In this document: one piece after another, positions 25,317 through 34,265 of the stretch
Layout: each line of letters opens with the position of its first letter
Numbering within the stretch: the stretch's first letter is position 1
Assembly (NCBI GenBank): GCA_030428105.1
Contig: JAUIBE010000004.1
Coordinates: 121,104 to 185,103 of the forward strand
DNA length: 64,000 bases
Source of the DNA: Gammaproteobacteria bacterium
GTDB lineage: Bacteria; Pseudomonadota; Gammaproteobacteria; Xanthomonadales; SZUA-36
Reading direction: 5' to 3'
Made by a program: the position numbers and the translations under genes
Notes under the pieces: generated by a model
What the model saw: only the letters and a program-made list of their open reading frames with translations
The model's database searches: none
What the model was told of the DNA's origin: nothing

Positions 25317-26402
25317 CTAGCCCTGCAAAACGCCGCGGCGAATCTGGTCCTGCTCGATGGACTCGAACAGCGCCTGGAAGTTGCCTTCGCCGAAGCCCTT
25401 GTTGCCCTTGCGCTGAATGATCTCGAAGAAAATCGGGCCGATGTTTACCTCGGTGAAAATCTGCAGCAACTGCTTGTCGCCCACTTCCTGGTCGGCGTCG
25501 ATCAGGATGCGGTTGCGGCGCATGCGCTCAAGGTCTTCATTGTGGCGCGGAACACGCTGGTCGATCACCTCGTAATAGGTATCGGGCGTATCCAGGAAGC
25601 TGACACCCGCCTCGCGCATGGTTTCGATGGTGGTGTAGATGTCGTTGGTGTAGAGCGCAATGTGCTGCACGCCCTCGCCCTTGTACTCGTTGAGGTATTC
25701 GTTGATCTGGCTGCCCGGGTCAGAAGACTCGTTGATCGGGATGCTGATGGAGCCATCCGGGGCCGTCATGGCGCGCGAACGCAGGCCGGTCTGCTGGCCG
25801 CGAATGTCGAAGTACTTCACCTCGTAGAAATTGAACAGCTTGCTGTAAAACCCGGCCCAGTGATCCATGTTGCCTTCGTACACGTTGTGCGTGAGGTGAT
25901 CGATGTACTGCAGCCCGGAACCGGCGGGGTTCAGGTCGGCGCCCTCGATGGGCTCATATTCCGCCATCAATGGGTTGCCCGAGCGCAGGTCGGTGAGATA
26001 CAGGATGGAACCACCGATTCCCTCGATGCGCACGCCACCCAGGGCTGCGCCTTCAACATTTTCCATCACGCTGGCGCCCTTGGAAACGCACGAGTCCAAC
26101 GCCTCGGCGGCGTTGTCTACGCGCATCGCAAAGCCGGGACAGCAAGGCCCATGCTTGGCGGCGAATTCGGCCGCAAATGAGCCCGGTTCTTCATTCAGCA
26201 GGAAGCTCACCCCACCCTGGCGGTAAAGGGTGATGGCGAATTCACGGTGGCGGGCGACCGCAGCGAAACCCAGCGACTGGAACAGCGCGTGAAGCTTCTC
26301 GGGCTGCGGCGAAGCAAACTCGACAAACTCGAAGCCCGATACGCCCAGCGGGTTTTCCCGCGGTTGGGTGTTTTGCTCTTCTCTCATCTGGGTCTCGATC
26401 AT
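25317..26402 (-). CDS. hppD: 4-hydroxyphenylpyruvate dioxygenase
   Basis: A 361-residue non-haem iron enzyme that makes homogentisate from 4-hydroxyphenylpyruvate. Two vicinal-oxygen-chelate domains; the second carries the iron ligands His in DHLTHNVYEGNMDHWAGFYS, His in GVQHIALYTNDI and Glu in IGPIFFEIIQRKG, followed by the conserved GFGEGNFQALFESIEQDQ tail. It heads the homogentisate operon and faces the MarR gene across 116 bp that contain a perfect palindrome. Confidence 0.96.
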   Translation of the reverse strand: MIETQMREEQNTQPRENPLGVSGFEFVEFASPQPEKLHALFQSLGFAAVARHREFAITLYRQGGVSFLLNEEPGSFAAEFAAKHGPCCPGFAMRVDNAAEALDSCVSKGASVMENVEGAALGGVRIEGIGGSILYLTDLRSGNPLMAEYEPIEGADLNPAGSGLQYIDHLTHNVYEGNMDHWAGFYSKLFNFYEVKYFDIRGQQTGLRSRAMTAPDGSISIPINESSDPGSQINEYLNEYKGEGVQHIALYTNDIYTTIETMREAGVSFLDTPDTYYEVIDQRVPRHNEDLERMRRNRILIDADQEVGDKQLLQIFTEVNIGPIFFEIIQRKGNKGFGEGNFQALFESIEQDQIRRGVLQG

Positions 26403-26470
26403 GGCCTTGCTCCGTTAAATCATTGATTCAAATCCCATAGTTTTGCCGGGACTTGCAGGGGAAGAACATT

Positions 26471-26490
26471 TTAGTTACATTTGTAACTAA
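26471..26490. promoter_or_regulatory. perfect palindromic MarR operator between hppD and marR
   Basis: TTAGTTACA-TT-TGTAACTAA: perfect 9-bp arms, the usual size for a MarR-family site. On the marR side it overlaps a candidate promoter TTGCAG (26453-26458) with 17-bp spacing to TACATT (26476-26481). It lies 69 bp before the hppD start, so one dimer could repress both divergent units. Confidence 0.75.
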
Positions 26491-26518
26491 TTTCAAGATG
26501 TACAAAAGGCCAGTCTTG

Positions 26519-27079
26519 ATGAACTCGATTTCCAGGAATGCAGCGCGCCGCGCAGATGAAAGTGAGCGTTCAAACAACACAACGGCGCCCGAGATTTCCG
26601 TCAATCCCACCGAGTTCCGACTGGAGGATTACCTGCCCTACCGTTTCTCGCTGCTCAGCAACACGGTCAGCCAGGGCATTGCCCACCGTTACCAGACCGA
26701 CCACGACATCACGGTCACCGAATGGCGCGTTATTGTCGTGCTGGGGCGGTTTCCTGGCTCGACTGCCAGCGAGGTGGTGGAGCGCACAGCGATGGACAAG
26801 GTAACCATCAGCCGGGCGGTGAAGTGCCTGGTGGACAAGGGGATGGTGCAGCGCCGCACCGATCCCAACGACCGTCGTTGCATGCGCATTTACCTCACCC
26901 GTGGCAAGGGCAAGCAGGTGCTGGAATCGATTGTGCCGCTGGCCGCGGCCTATGAAACAGAGCTGATGTCGGCGCTTAGCCCCGAAGACCAGGCCACCCT
27001 CAGCAGCTTGCTGGAAAAACTACAGGACAGCGCCGAGGCGCTGCACCACCGCCTTACGTCTTTCCAATCTCCGTCCTGA
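26519..27079 (+). CDS. MarR family transcriptional regulator of the homogentisate cluster
   Basis: A 186-residue protein with the winged-helix MarR core: [40 protein letters not shown] (recognition helix), [20 protein letters not shown] (wing). The ATG at 26519 ([11 protein letters not shown]) is preferred since AAAGG lies 9 bases before it and earlier starts would place the operator in the coding region. It is divergent from hppD and likely represses tyrosine catabolism until an aromatic intermediate appears; the ligand is inference. Its last 26 bases overlap the convergent kynA gene. Confidence 0.9.
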   Translation: MNSISRNAARRADESERSNNTTAPEISVNPTEFRLEDYLPYRFSLLSNTVSQGIAHRYQTDHDITVTEWRVIVVLGRFPGSTASEVVERTAMDKVTISRAVKCLVDKGMVQRRTDPNDRRCMRIYLTRGKGKQVLESIVPLAAAYETELMSALSPEDQATLSSLLEKLQDSAEALHHRLTSFQSPS

Positions 27080-27935
27080 CATCGAGCAATTCAGGGAAAA
27101 AGGTTAGCTCGAGGGCTTTCTTCAAAAACCCGACCCCGGAAGAGCCACCCGTACCCGGCTTGTAGCCAATAATCCGCTCCACCGTCTTCATATGGCGGAA
27201 GCGCCAGAGCTGGAAGCTTTCCTCCACGTCCACCAGCTTCTCGCACATGTCGTACTCCAGCCAGAAGCTGTGCGGGTGCTCGTAGATTTCCTTGAACACC
27301 GGCACCAGGTCGGGGCTGCGGCGGTGCGGTTCACTCCAGTCGCGCTCCAGGTGCGCCTGGGGCACCGCGTGGCCGCGTCGTGCGAGGAACATGAGGAATT
27401 CATCGTAAATACTGGGTGATTCCAACGCCTCGCGCAGTTCATCACGGGCATTGTCATCGTGGCCGAATACTTTCACCATGGCCGCGTTCTTGTTGCCCAA
27501 CAGGAACTCCACCATGCGGTACTGGTGCGACTGGAAGCCCGAAGAAGCCCCCAACACGCCGCGAAACTGGGCGTACTCGCTGGGAGTCAGCGTTTCCAGC
27601 ACCGACCACTGCTCGAACAACTGGCGCTGCACCTGCTTGACCCGCGCCAGGATCTTGGTCACCGGCCCAACGTCGTCGTCGCGAATGTGGCGGATGGCCG
27701 CCTGCAGTTCGTGAATGATCAGCTTCAGCCACAGCTCGGAAGTCTGGTGCTGGATGATGAACAACAACTCGTCATGGTGCGGCGGGTTGCTGAGCACGTT
27801 CTGGGCGCCAAGCAGCTGTTCCAGGCCGAGGTAATCGTCGTAGCGCAGGCCTTTGCGCAGGTCGGTGCGAATGCCCTCTTCCAGCTCGCGCAAATTGCGA
27901 TCTGCAGACTCGGTGTCTTGCTCGTGCTCGTTCAT
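27054..27935 (-). CDS. kynA: tryptophan 2,3-dioxygenase
   Basis: A 293-residue haem dioxygenase that converts tryptophan to N-formylkynurenine. Signatures: [40 protein letters not shown] (substrate and haem region), [20 protein letters not shown] and the haem-proximal His in [20 protein letters not shown]. The start at 27935 ([10 protein letters not shown]) is chosen over 27971. No kynB or kynU is in the window. It is convergent with the MarR gene, overlapping it by 26 bases at the 3' ends. Confidence 0.95.
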   Translation of the reverse strand: MNEHEQDTESADRNLRELEEGIRTDLRKGLRYDDYLGLEQLLGAQNVLSNPPHHDELLFIIQHQTSELWLKLIIHELQAAIRHIRDDDVGPVTKILARVKQVQRQLFEQWSVLETLTPSEYAQFRGVLGASSGFQSHQYRMVEFLLGNKNAAMVKVFGHDDNARDELREALESPSIYDEFLMFLARRGHAVPQAHLERDWSEPHRRSPDLVPVFKEIYEHPHSFWLEYDMCEKLVDVEESFQLWRFRHMKTVERIIGYKPGTGGSSGVGFLKKALELTFFPELLDVRTEIGKT

Positions 27936-27961
27936 CAACTGGCTCCCGAAAGTGACCCCGA

Positions 27962-27967
27962 AGTATA
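27962..27967 (-). promoter_or_regulatory. candidate -10 box for kynA
   Basis: On the minus strand TATACT lies about 26 bases before the kynA ATG. No good -35 is visible. The rest of 27936-28150 shows no other feature I can support. Confidence 0.4.
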
Positions 27968-28154
27968 ACAACGGACCTGCGCCAGGGTTGTCCTGTAATC
28001 GCGCCGAAAAAGCCGTATTTCAGGTATCCCGGCCGCACTCTTTCGGAAGAAGATTCAGCGCCGCGATGGTAGTGAGTCTGCGGTGCTGCCTTCGCTAGCC
28101 GGAGCAGGGAAGCCCGGTCTCAACAACAAGGCTGCTTGCCGAAGAAAAAGCGAT

Positions 28155-28186
28155 AAAAAAAGGCCGGAAGGAAAACCTTCCGGCCT
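28155..28186 (-). terminator. intrinsic terminator of the Cys-rich secreted protein gene
   Basis: An 11-bp perfect stem (AGGCCGGAAGG / CCTTCCGGCCT) with an AAAA loop, followed on the minus strand by a run of seven T. A textbook rho-independent terminator about 100 bases beyond the stop at 28288. Confidence 0.9.
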
Positions 28187-28287
28187 GATGCACCCTGGAA
28201 GAAGGGACTCCAGGATGTCTCGCTGGAGGCCCGCCGGCACAGGGATATGAGATGGCGGGCCTAGAGGAGATGGTTAAGTCAGTAGAA

Positions 28288-28884
28288 TCATGGAATCTGG
28301 TCGCAGTTCTCCGTGCCGCCAAAGTCGCGATCCATCAGATCATGAACACCGTTGCGGCAAGCCGCTTCTTCTTCCTCGGTGGTCGGGATGATTTCATCTT
28401 CGCCACTGAGCGTGTTCATGTACTCACACTGGCCTACATCGGCCACGAAGGAGACCATGTCTGACCCATCATCGTAGATGGCGATGTCGAACAGCTGCGG
28501 CTCATTGGGACCGTCAAACAGGCAGGAATCGGGGGTCAACCCCAGGCCGCCGTCCGCCACACGCTCGGATTCGGGTGTCCAACACGGGCAAACCGGGGCG
28601 GTATCTTCGACCAGGCACGGCATTTCAGGGTCATTTTCGTCGGCGCGGTACTCATAGACGTCCAGCAGCAGCCGACAACGCCACGGTTCTTCACCTTCGG
28701 GATATTCGTCGCAGCGCCTCAGGTCACAATAGGCAACGCAGATTGCAAACAGCCCCCTGGTGACACCGGGTGCGCGCAGATCCAGGCATTCAGAATTCTG
28801 CCAATTGAAGAAGGTTGCTTCCGCTGGCTCGGCGTAAACGCTGGCCAGGATCGCAAGCATGATGCTCAGTATTGTTGTTTTCAT
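28288..28884 (-). CDS. secreted cysteine-rich protein of unknown function
   Basis: A 198-residue protein with a signal peptide (MKTTILSIMLAILASVYAEP, cut near AEA). The mature part holds more than a dozen Cys in clusters (FAICVAYCDLRRCDEYP, PWRCRLLL, EMPCLVEDTAPVCPCWTPES, DSCLFDG, VGQCEYM, AACRNG, ENCDQIP) and is strongly acidic. This suggests a disulfide-bonded exported protein. I recognise no family. The start at 28884 fits the signal peptide; a longer frame to 29001 is unlikely. It is monocistronic with its own terminator and an upstream inverted repeat. Confidence 0.75.
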   Translation of the reverse strand: MKTTILSIMLAILASVYAEPAEATFFNWQNSECLDLRAPGVTRGLFAICVAYCDLRRCDEYPEGEEPWRCRLLLDVYEYRADENDPEMPCLVEDTAPVCPCWTPESERVADGGLGLTPDSCLFDGPNEPQLFDIAIYDDGSDMVSFVADVGQCEYMNTLSGEDEIIPTTEEEEAACRNGVHDLMDRDFGGTENCDQIP

Positions 28885-28910
28885 TTCAACTTTCCCTTTG
28901 AAGTCGTTCC

Positions 28911-28964
28911 GGGGAACCAGCACCCCGCCAGTCCGTGGCGTTGCGGTTTTAGGTGCTGGTTCCC
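28911..28964 (-). promoter_or_regulatory. long inverted repeat in the leader of the Cys-rich protein gene
   Basis: GGGGAACCAGCACC (28911-28924) and GGTGCTGGTTCCC (28952-28964) pair over 13 bp around a 27-base loop. On the minus strand it lies 27-80 bases before the ATG, so it is probably in the 5' leader. It could be an operator or an RNA stem; no riboswitch class is recognised. Confidence 0.45.
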
Positions 28965-29417
28965 TTCCCTTGTTTCCCGCCGTTGCGGGTTCCCCTTGCA
29001 TTCACAAGTATCTGGTTTAACGCGAAATCGTGGCCTTACCCGCTTATGCCTTGCCGTGGCCTGCAGGCGACGGATTGGCAATTCAGTACTTCGGAAGAGC
29101 AGGACGGCGAATTGCCGTGGGCCAGCGCCATCGTTGAGATCAACCCGCACGGGACCGCAAGGAAGCTGGGTTGGACGCTATTGGCCATAATCTGAACTCC
29201 GTTTCATCAGGTGCAAGGACAAAATCCGTGTCATGCAGGGAGTATTCATGCATTAATCATGCCAATGTCTGCGAAAATAGGACGAAACCGCCCGAAACGG
29301 CAGCAGATCGAGGCCTGGCGGCTTGAATTTGTGTCCCGAAGCTTCCAACTGGCTTAAAACACTCCGCCATAAGTGACGATTTTCGTCACTGGCCTGACAA
29401 AGCCGGTCAATACCTGA
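28965..29417. other. intergenic stretch without recognised gene
   Basis: About 450 bp between divergent genes. Short open frames exist but none has a convincing start, ribosome-binding site or protein character. It must carry promoters for both flanking genes, but none can be picked with confidence. Confidence 0.4.
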
Positions 29418-30164
29418 ATGGACATGCCCATTTACTTCACTTACGCGATCCAGCTGTTGCTGATCTTCCACGTCATCAAGACCGGACGGGAGCGCTACTG
29501 GATCCTGATCCTGCTGTTCCTGCCGCTGCTCGGTGGCGCTGCCTACGTCATCCTTGAGCTCCTGCCGGAACTGATGGGCGGGGTCGGAGGCCAGCGCGCG
29601 CTGCGTGGCATGCAGCAACTGGTGGACCCGGGCGGTGACATTCGCGCCTGCCAGCAAGCCTGGGAGCAATCACCCAACGCGGAGAACGGCCGCCGGCTGG
29701 CGCAAGCGCTGATCCTGGCCGACAAGCCCGCGGAAGCACTGGAGGTGCTGCAACAAGCTAGATCGGGCTTTTTCGAGGATGATCCAACCTTGCTGCTGCT
29801 CGAGGCCCAGGCTCGCTTCCTGCGCGAGGAATGGGCCGACTCGCGCAAACTGCTGGAGCGGCTCAGGTCGGAAAATCCCGACTTTCGCTCGGCCGAAGGG
29901 CACCTGCTGCATGCCCGCGCCCTGCAGGCGGAAGGCAAGCTGGATGAAGCGGTGGAGTCCTACCAGGCGGTTGCAGGCTACTTCCCTGGCGCCGAGGCCC
30001 GTTACCGGCTGGCTGATGCCCTGCAGCAGAATGGAGATAGCGCGGCGGCGCGCGATGAACTGGACAACCTGCTGCGCGACGCCAAGCTGGCCCCGGCGCA
30101 CTACCGCAAAAGCCAGAAAGCCTGGCTGGCGGCTGCCAGGAAGTCGCTTGCCGACCTGCCCTAG
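29418..30164 (+). CDS. membrane-anchored tetratricopeptide repeat protein
   Basis: A 248-residue protein. The N-terminus has two hydrophobic helices (YFTYAIQLLLIFHVIKTGRE and YWILILLFLPLLGGAAYVIL), like the short PLD-N-type membrane hairpin. From about residue 75 onward there are at least four TPR-like helix pairs (ENGRRLAQALILADKPAEAL, EGHLLHARALQAEGKLDEAV, AEARYRLADALQQNGDSAAA). It is probably an inner-membrane scaffold with a cytoplasmic TPR domain. No specific partner can be named; it precedes rpsB but has a separate rpsB promoter after it. Confidence 0.75.
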   Translation: MDMPIYFTYAIQLLLIFHVIKTGRERYWILILLFLPLLGGAAYVILELLPELMGGVGGQRALRGMQQLVDPGGDIRACQQAWEQSPNAENGRRLAQALILADKPAEALEVLQQARSGFFEDDPTLLLLEAQARFLREEWADSRKLLERLRSENPDFRSAEGHLLHARALQAEGKLDEAVESYQAVAGYFPGAEARYRLADALQQNGDSAAARDELDNLLRDAKLAPAHYRKSQKAWLAAARKSLADLP

Positions 30165-30200
30165 TCCTGCGCCTGGTGCCGCGACCACGCGCCAAAAAAC

Positions 30201-30229
30201 TTGTAGATTGCCGCCCTTTTTGGTATAAA
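30201..30229 (+). promoter_or_regulatory. sigma70 promoter of the rpsB operon
   Basis: TTGTAG (30201-30206) and TATAAA (30224-30229) with an ideal 17-bp spacer. It implies a leader of about 240 nt before rpsB, matching the long autoregulated S2 leaders of gammaproteobacteria. Confidence 0.72.
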
Positions 30230-30390
30230 GCGCGGCTGCTTTTGAACGCCAACGGCGAGCGCTCAAATGCATCGATTGGGAACCGTGCTATTCCCGATCA
30301 CCGGAATCGCCGAATTCGAACCCGCACCGCAATGGTTCAGATGGGTGCCCTTCCTGACTCCCCCGCTTTGACGGGATTGGAGGAAAGGGT

Positions 30391-30446
30391 CTCTGAAACG
30401 GGTGTGTGGAGGATTAACCCGGAAATTTCGCTGCCGCCTGGCAGCG
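30391..30446 (+). promoter_or_regulatory. rpsB (S2) mRNA leader element
   Basis: The block GGTGTGTGGAGGATTAACCC (30401-30420) resembles the conserved end of the E. coli rpsB leader, where ribosomal protein S2 represses its own operon. It is followed by a 7-bp hairpin CGCTGCC-GCCT-GGCAGCG (30429-30446). The match is from memory of the E. coli leader, so homology needs a covariance-model test. Confidence 0.5.
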
Positions 30447-30473
30447 GGTTTCCATTTGTAATCAGGAAATCAC

Positions 30474-31655
30474 ATGGCAGACGTTACCATGCGCCAGATG
30501 TTGGAAGCTGGCGTGCACTTCGGTCACCAGACCCGTTATTGGAACCCGCAGATGGAGCCGTACATTTTCGGCGCCCGCGGCAAGATTCACATTATCAACC
30601 TGGAAAAAACCCTTCCGCTGCTGAGCGACGCGCTGAATTACATCAGCAAGGTCGCGTCCAAGCGCGGAACGATCCTGTTTGTCGGCACCAAGCGCGCCGC
30701 CACCACGGCCATCCAGGAAGAAGCCGCGCGTTGCGGTATGCCCTACGTGTCGCAGCGTTGGCTGGGCGGAATGCTCACCAACTACCGCACCATCAAGGCT
30801 TCTGTAAAACGCCTGCACCAGCTTGAGCAGATGATGGAAGACGGCAGCGTCAACCACCTGGTCAAGAAAGAGGTGCTGCAGCTGACCCGCGAGCGCGACA
30901 AGCTGGAAAAGAGCCTGGGCGGCATCAAGGATATGAAGGGCCTGCCCGACGTGCTGTTCGTCATCGACGTCAGCCACGAGGACATCGCCATCAAGGAAGC
31001 CCGCAAGCTGGGCATCCCTGTGGTAGCAGTGGTCGACACCAACTGCTCACCGGAAGGCGTGGACTACGTGATCCCGGGCAACGACGACGCGATTCGCTCG
31101 ATTCGCCTGTACGCCCAGCTGGTTGCTGACTCGGTCCTCGAAGGCCGCGCATCCGCACCGCAGGTTGACTCCGCCGACGAGTTTGTTGAACTCGACGAAG
31201 ACGGCAACCCGGTGAAGCGCAAAGGCGCCGACAAGCCGGCCAAGAAGAAGGCCGCCAAGAAAGCAGCCCCGAAAAAGGTGAGCAAGAAAGTCGCCAGCAA
31301 GGCCCCAGCAGCCCCGGTAGCTGCAGAGGCCGAAGCGCCCAAGGCTGAAGACGCCGCTGAAGAAGCTGCCGAGGAAGCGCCCGAAGCCAAGGACGCCGCC
31401 GCAGAGGCAGCGCCGGAAGCCGAAGCCAAGCCGGCCGAGGCGGAAGCCGCTCCTGAAGCCAAGGCTGAAGAAGCCGCCGAGGCTGCTGACGAAACTGAAG
31501 CCAAGGCCGACGCCGAGGAAGGCGCCGAGGAAGTTGTCGAAGCCAAGACCACCAAGAAAAAGGTGGCCAAGAAGAAAGTAGCCAAGAAAGCCGCTGCAAA
31601 GAAGGCTGACGATGCCGACGGCGAAGAAGAGGCTTCTGACGAGACCGACGACTGA
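30474..31655 (+). CDS. rpsB: 30S ribosomal protein S2 with long Ala/Lys/Glu C-terminal tail
   Basis: Residues 1 to about 230 are a normal S2 ([80 protein letters not shown]). Residues about 235-393 form an extra low-complexity tail: first Lys/Ala/Pro-rich ([20 protein letters not shown]), then very acidic Ala/Glu repeats, then basic again ([20 protein letters not shown]) and an acidic end. E. coli S2 has 241 residues, so this is 150 longer. It heads the rpsB-tsf pair. The tail has no internal stop or frame change and keeps good codon use. Confidence 0.96.
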   Translation: MADVTMRQMLEAGVHFGHQTRYWNPQMEPYIFGARGKIHIINLEKTLPLLSDALNYISKVASKRGTILFVGTKRAATTAIQEEAARCGMPYVSQRWLGGMLTNYRTIKASVKRLHQLEQMMEDGSVNHLVKKEVLQLTRERDKLEKSLGGIKDMKGLPDVLFVIDVSHEDIAIKEARKLGIPVVAVVDTNCSPEGVDYVIPGNDDAIRSIRLYAQLVADSVLEGRASAPQVDSADEFVELDEDGNPVKRKGADKPAKKKAAKKAAPKKVSKKVASKAPAAPVAAEAEAPKAEDAAEEAAEEAPEAKDAAAEAAPEAEAKPAEAEAAPEAKAEEAAEAADETEAKADAEEGAEEVVEAKTTKKKVAKKKVAKKAAAKKADDADGEEEASDETDD

Positions 31656-31682
31656 GCCAACCCGGAACGAAAATGCAGTCGG

Positions 31683-31738
31683 GTGTGTCCCGGATACCCC
31701 GGAAATTTGCAAGCAAATTCCGGGATTCCGGGATGACG
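31683..31738. repeat. REP-like repeat between rpsB and tsf
   Basis: The outer parts (GTGTCCCGGATA ... TTCCGGGATGACG) match the complement of the REP unit at 18613-18655. The centre differs and holds a second palindrome CCCGGAAATTTGC-AA-GCAAATTCCGGG. Placed in the 142-bp rpsB-tsf gap, it may give a processing or attenuation hairpin. Confidence 0.6.
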
Positions 31739-31797
31739 ATCACCGCTGGTGCATTTCGCAAACGAAATAGCTAAACGTAGAGATATCGGAGAGAACA

Positions 31798-32673
31798 ATG
31801 GCAGTAACTGCCGCAATGGTAAAAGACCTTCGCGAGCGCACCGGCGCTGGCATGATGGAATGCAAGAACGCCCTGGTGGAAACCGGTGGTGACCTGGAAG
31901 CCGCAGTCGAGCACCTGCGCAAGTCGGGCCTGGCGCAGGCCGACAAGAAAGCAGGCCGCACGGCCGCTGAAGGCAAGGTCGCCCTGGCTGTGTCTGACGA
32001 CAACAGCAAGGCTGTACTGGTTGAAGTCAACAGCGAAACCGACTTCGTGGCCAAGGACGACAACTTTGTCACCTTCGCCGACGCCGTGGCGCAGAACGCG
32101 CTTGAGCACGGTGCAAACGGCCTCGACGCCGTGATGGCCAGCAACGTCAACGGCTCGACCGTTGAGGAAGCACGCCAGGCGCTGGTTTCCAAGATTGGCG
32201 AGAACATCCAGGTTCGTCGCCTGGCCATGCTGGACAGCAATGGCGTGCTGGGCGCTTACGTACACGGCGGCAAGATCGGCGTACTGGTCGAACTGGAAGG
32301 CGGCGACGAGTCGCTGGCCCGCGACATCGCCATGCACATCGCCGCGATGAACCCCGAGTTCATTTCAGCCGACGACGTGCCCGCCGACGTGGTTGCCAAG
32401 GAAAAAGACATCCTGGTCGCCCAGGCTGCAGATTCAGGCAAGCCCGCCGACATCATCGAGAAGATGGTCAGCGGCCGCCTGCGCAAGCACCTGTCTGAAA
32501 TCACCCTGCTCGGCCAGCCGTTCGTCAAGGACAGCGACCTGACGGTTGAGAAGCTGCTGTCGCAGGCTGGCGCCAGCGTCAAGGGCTTCGAGCGCCTGGT
32601 GGTTGGCGAAGGCATCGAGAAAGAAGAAAGCGACTTTGCTGCGGAAGTGATGCAGCAGGCGCGCGGCGGCTAG
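31798..32673 (+). CDS. tsf: translation elongation factor Ts
   Basis: Nucleotide exchange factor for EF-Tu, 291 residues, normal length. N-terminal domain [20 protein letters not shown] and the TDFV motif ([20 protein letters not shown]) that contacts EF-Tu are present, with the C-terminal module [22 protein letters not shown] before the ATG is the ribosome-binding site. It follows rpsB as in most bacteria. Confidence 0.98.
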   Translation: MAVTAAMVKDLRERTGAGMMECKNALVETGGDLEAAVEHLRKSGLAQADKKAGRTAAEGKVALAVSDDNSKAVLVEVNSETDFVAKDDNFVTFADAVAQNALEHGANGLDAVMASNVNGSTVEEARQALVSKIGENIQVRRLAMLDSNGVLGAYVHGGKIGVLVELEGGDESLARDIAMHIAAMNPEFISADDVPADVVAKEKDILVAQAADSGKPADIIEKMVSGRLRKHLSEITLLGQPFVKDSDLTVEKLLSQAGASVKGFERLVVGEGIEKEESDFAAEVMQQARGG

Positions 32674-32697
32674 TCACCGCACTTTCAGGAACCGGTC

Positions 32698-32732
32698 ATC
32701 CCCGGGCGCTGGCGGCTGCCACGCCCGGGGAT
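32698..32732 (+). terminator. hairpin after tsf
   Basis: ATCCCCGGGCG and CGCCCGGGGAT pair, with a further near-matching TGGC/GCCA extension, 25 bases after the tsf stop. The T tract is lacking, so it may be a partial terminator or 3' end stabiliser. Confidence 0.6.
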
Positions 32733-32847
32733 TACTTCGGCGATTACTCCGGGCCTATCTCCGGGGAGCCTCTCCCAAACCCCCTCCCGAATCCCCTGCG
32801 ATTGAAGAAAATCTGCTGGCCCCGCTTCCTCTCTGCCGGATCGCGCA

Positions 32848-32853
32848 TATAAT
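32848..32853 (+). promoter_or_regulatory. candidate -10 box for pyrH
   Basis: Consensus TATAAT 34 bases upstream of the pyrH GTG. A clear -35 is not seen. Its place after the tsf hairpin suggests a separate pyrH-frr-lpx promoter. Confidence 0.5.
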
Positions 32854-32886
32854 GCAGCGGTCAAAAAGCATGGAACCCCCCGGCCA

Positions 32887-33600
32887 GTGACCAAAACAGC
32901 CCACCAGCGAATCCTCCTCAAGCTCAGCGGCGAAGCCCTGCTCGGCGATGAGGACTACGGCATCGACCCCAAAATCATTCACCGCATCGCCTCCGAAGTA
33001 GGCGAAGTCAGCCAGACCGGCGTCCAGCTGGCGCTGGTTATCGGCGGCGGAAACATCTTTCGCGGCGCGGGCCTGGCCGAATCCGGCATCGACCGGGTGA
33101 CCGGCGACCACATGGGCATGCTGGCCACGGTGATGAACGCGCTGGCGCTGCAGGACGCACTGGAAAGCGTCGGCGTGGACGCCCGCGTGATGTCCGCCCT
33201 GTCGATCCACGACGTGTGCGAGGACTACATCCGCCGGCGCGCCCAGCGGCACCTGGAGAAGGGCCGCGTGGTGATTTGCGCCGCCGGTACCGGCAATCCA
33301 TTCTTTACCACCGATACCGCGGCTGCGCTGCGCGCCATCGAGATCGGCGCCGACATCCTGCTCAAGGCGACCCGCGTCGACGGCGTCTACGATTCAGACC
33401 CGGAGAAAAACCCGGACGCGCGGCGTTTCGATGAGCTCACCTATGACAAGGTCATCGAGAGCAAGCTGGGGGTCATGGACGCCAACGCCATCGTCCTGTG
33501 TCGCGACCAGGATATGCCGATCCGCGTGTTCGATGTTTTTGGTGAAGGCAACTTTCGGCGCCTGGTGCAGGGCGAGCCCATCGGCACCCTGATCAGCTGA
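32887..33600 (+). CDS. pyrH: UMP kinase
   Basis: A 237-residue bacterial UMP kinase converting UMP to UDP. GTG start. Motifs [70 protein letters not shown] and [20 protein letters not shown] are all typical of the hexameric amino-acid kinase-fold enzyme. It lies between tsf and frr as in most proteobacteria. Confidence 0.97.
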   Translation: MTKTAHQRILLKLSGEALLGDEDYGIDPKIIHRIASEVGEVSQTGVQLALVIGGGNIFRGAGLAESGIDRVTGDHMGMLATVMNALALQDALESVGVDARVMSALSIHDVCEDYIRRRAQRHLEKGRVVICAAGTGNPFFTTDTAAALRAIEIGADILLKATRVDGVYDSDPEKNPDARRFDELTYDKVIESKLGVMDANAIVLCRDQDMPIRVFDVFGEGNFRRLVQGEPIGTLIS

Positions 33601-33707
33601 CCACGGGCTAGGCTTCGGCCCAAACCTGTTAAAATCCCTGACCCGGCGTGATCCGGCCTTGGCCGCCACGCCCGCAAAGCAACCGAGAACATTCCAGGAG
33701 TGTCCAG

Positions 33708-34265
33708 ATGCTCGCTGAAATCAAGTCCGATGCCAGGTCGCGCATGAACAAGAGCCTCGAGGCCCTGCGCAACGAACTGGCCAAGATCCGCACCGGCAGG
33801 GCTCACCCCAGCCTGTTGGAGCATGTGCAAGTCGACTATTACGGCTCGGAAGTGCCGGTCGGCCAGGCGGCCACCGTGTCCACCGAGGATGCGCGTACGC
33901 TGTCGGTTACCCCGTGGGACAAGAACATGGTTCCTGTCATCGAGAAGGCCATCCTGGCTTCCGACCTTGGGCTAAACCCCACCACCGCCGGCAACGTGAT
34001 CCGCATCCCCCTGCCACCGCTCACCGAAGAGCGCCGCAGGGACCTGGGCAAGGTGGTGCACCACGAGGGTGAGAACGCCAAGATCGCCATTCGCAACATC
34101 CGCCGCGATGCCAACAACCACATCAAGGATCTTCTGAAAGAAAAGGAGATCAACGAGGACGAAGAGCGCCGCGGCGAGAACGAGATCCAGGAACTCACCG
34201 ACCTTGCGGTAAAAAAGGTGGATGAGATCGTGGCGGAGAAAGAGAAAGAGCTTCTCGAAATTTAG
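33708..34265 (+). CDS. frr: ribosome recycling factor
   Basis: A 185-residue protein that splits post-termination ribosomes with EF-G. Three-helix-bundle and hinge motifs: [60 protein letters not shown] and [16 protein letters not shown]. The ATG at 33708 has CAGGAG eight bases before it, so the longer upstream frame is rejected. Its stop overlaps the uppS GTG by one base. Confidence 0.98.
   Translation: MLAEIKSDARSRMNKSLEALRNELAKIRTGRAHPSLLEHVQVDYYGSEVPVGQAATVSTEDARTLSVTPWDKNMVPVIEKAILASDLGLNPTTAGNVIRIPLPPLTEERRRDLGKVVHHEGENAKIAIRNIRRDANNHIKDLLKEKEINEDEERRGENEIQELTDLAVKKVDEIVAEKEKELLEI

Noticed and set aside
28911..28964. Riboswitch before the Cys-rich protein gene
   Set aside because: It is a simple inverted repeat with an unstructured loop; no known riboswitch motif could be seen.
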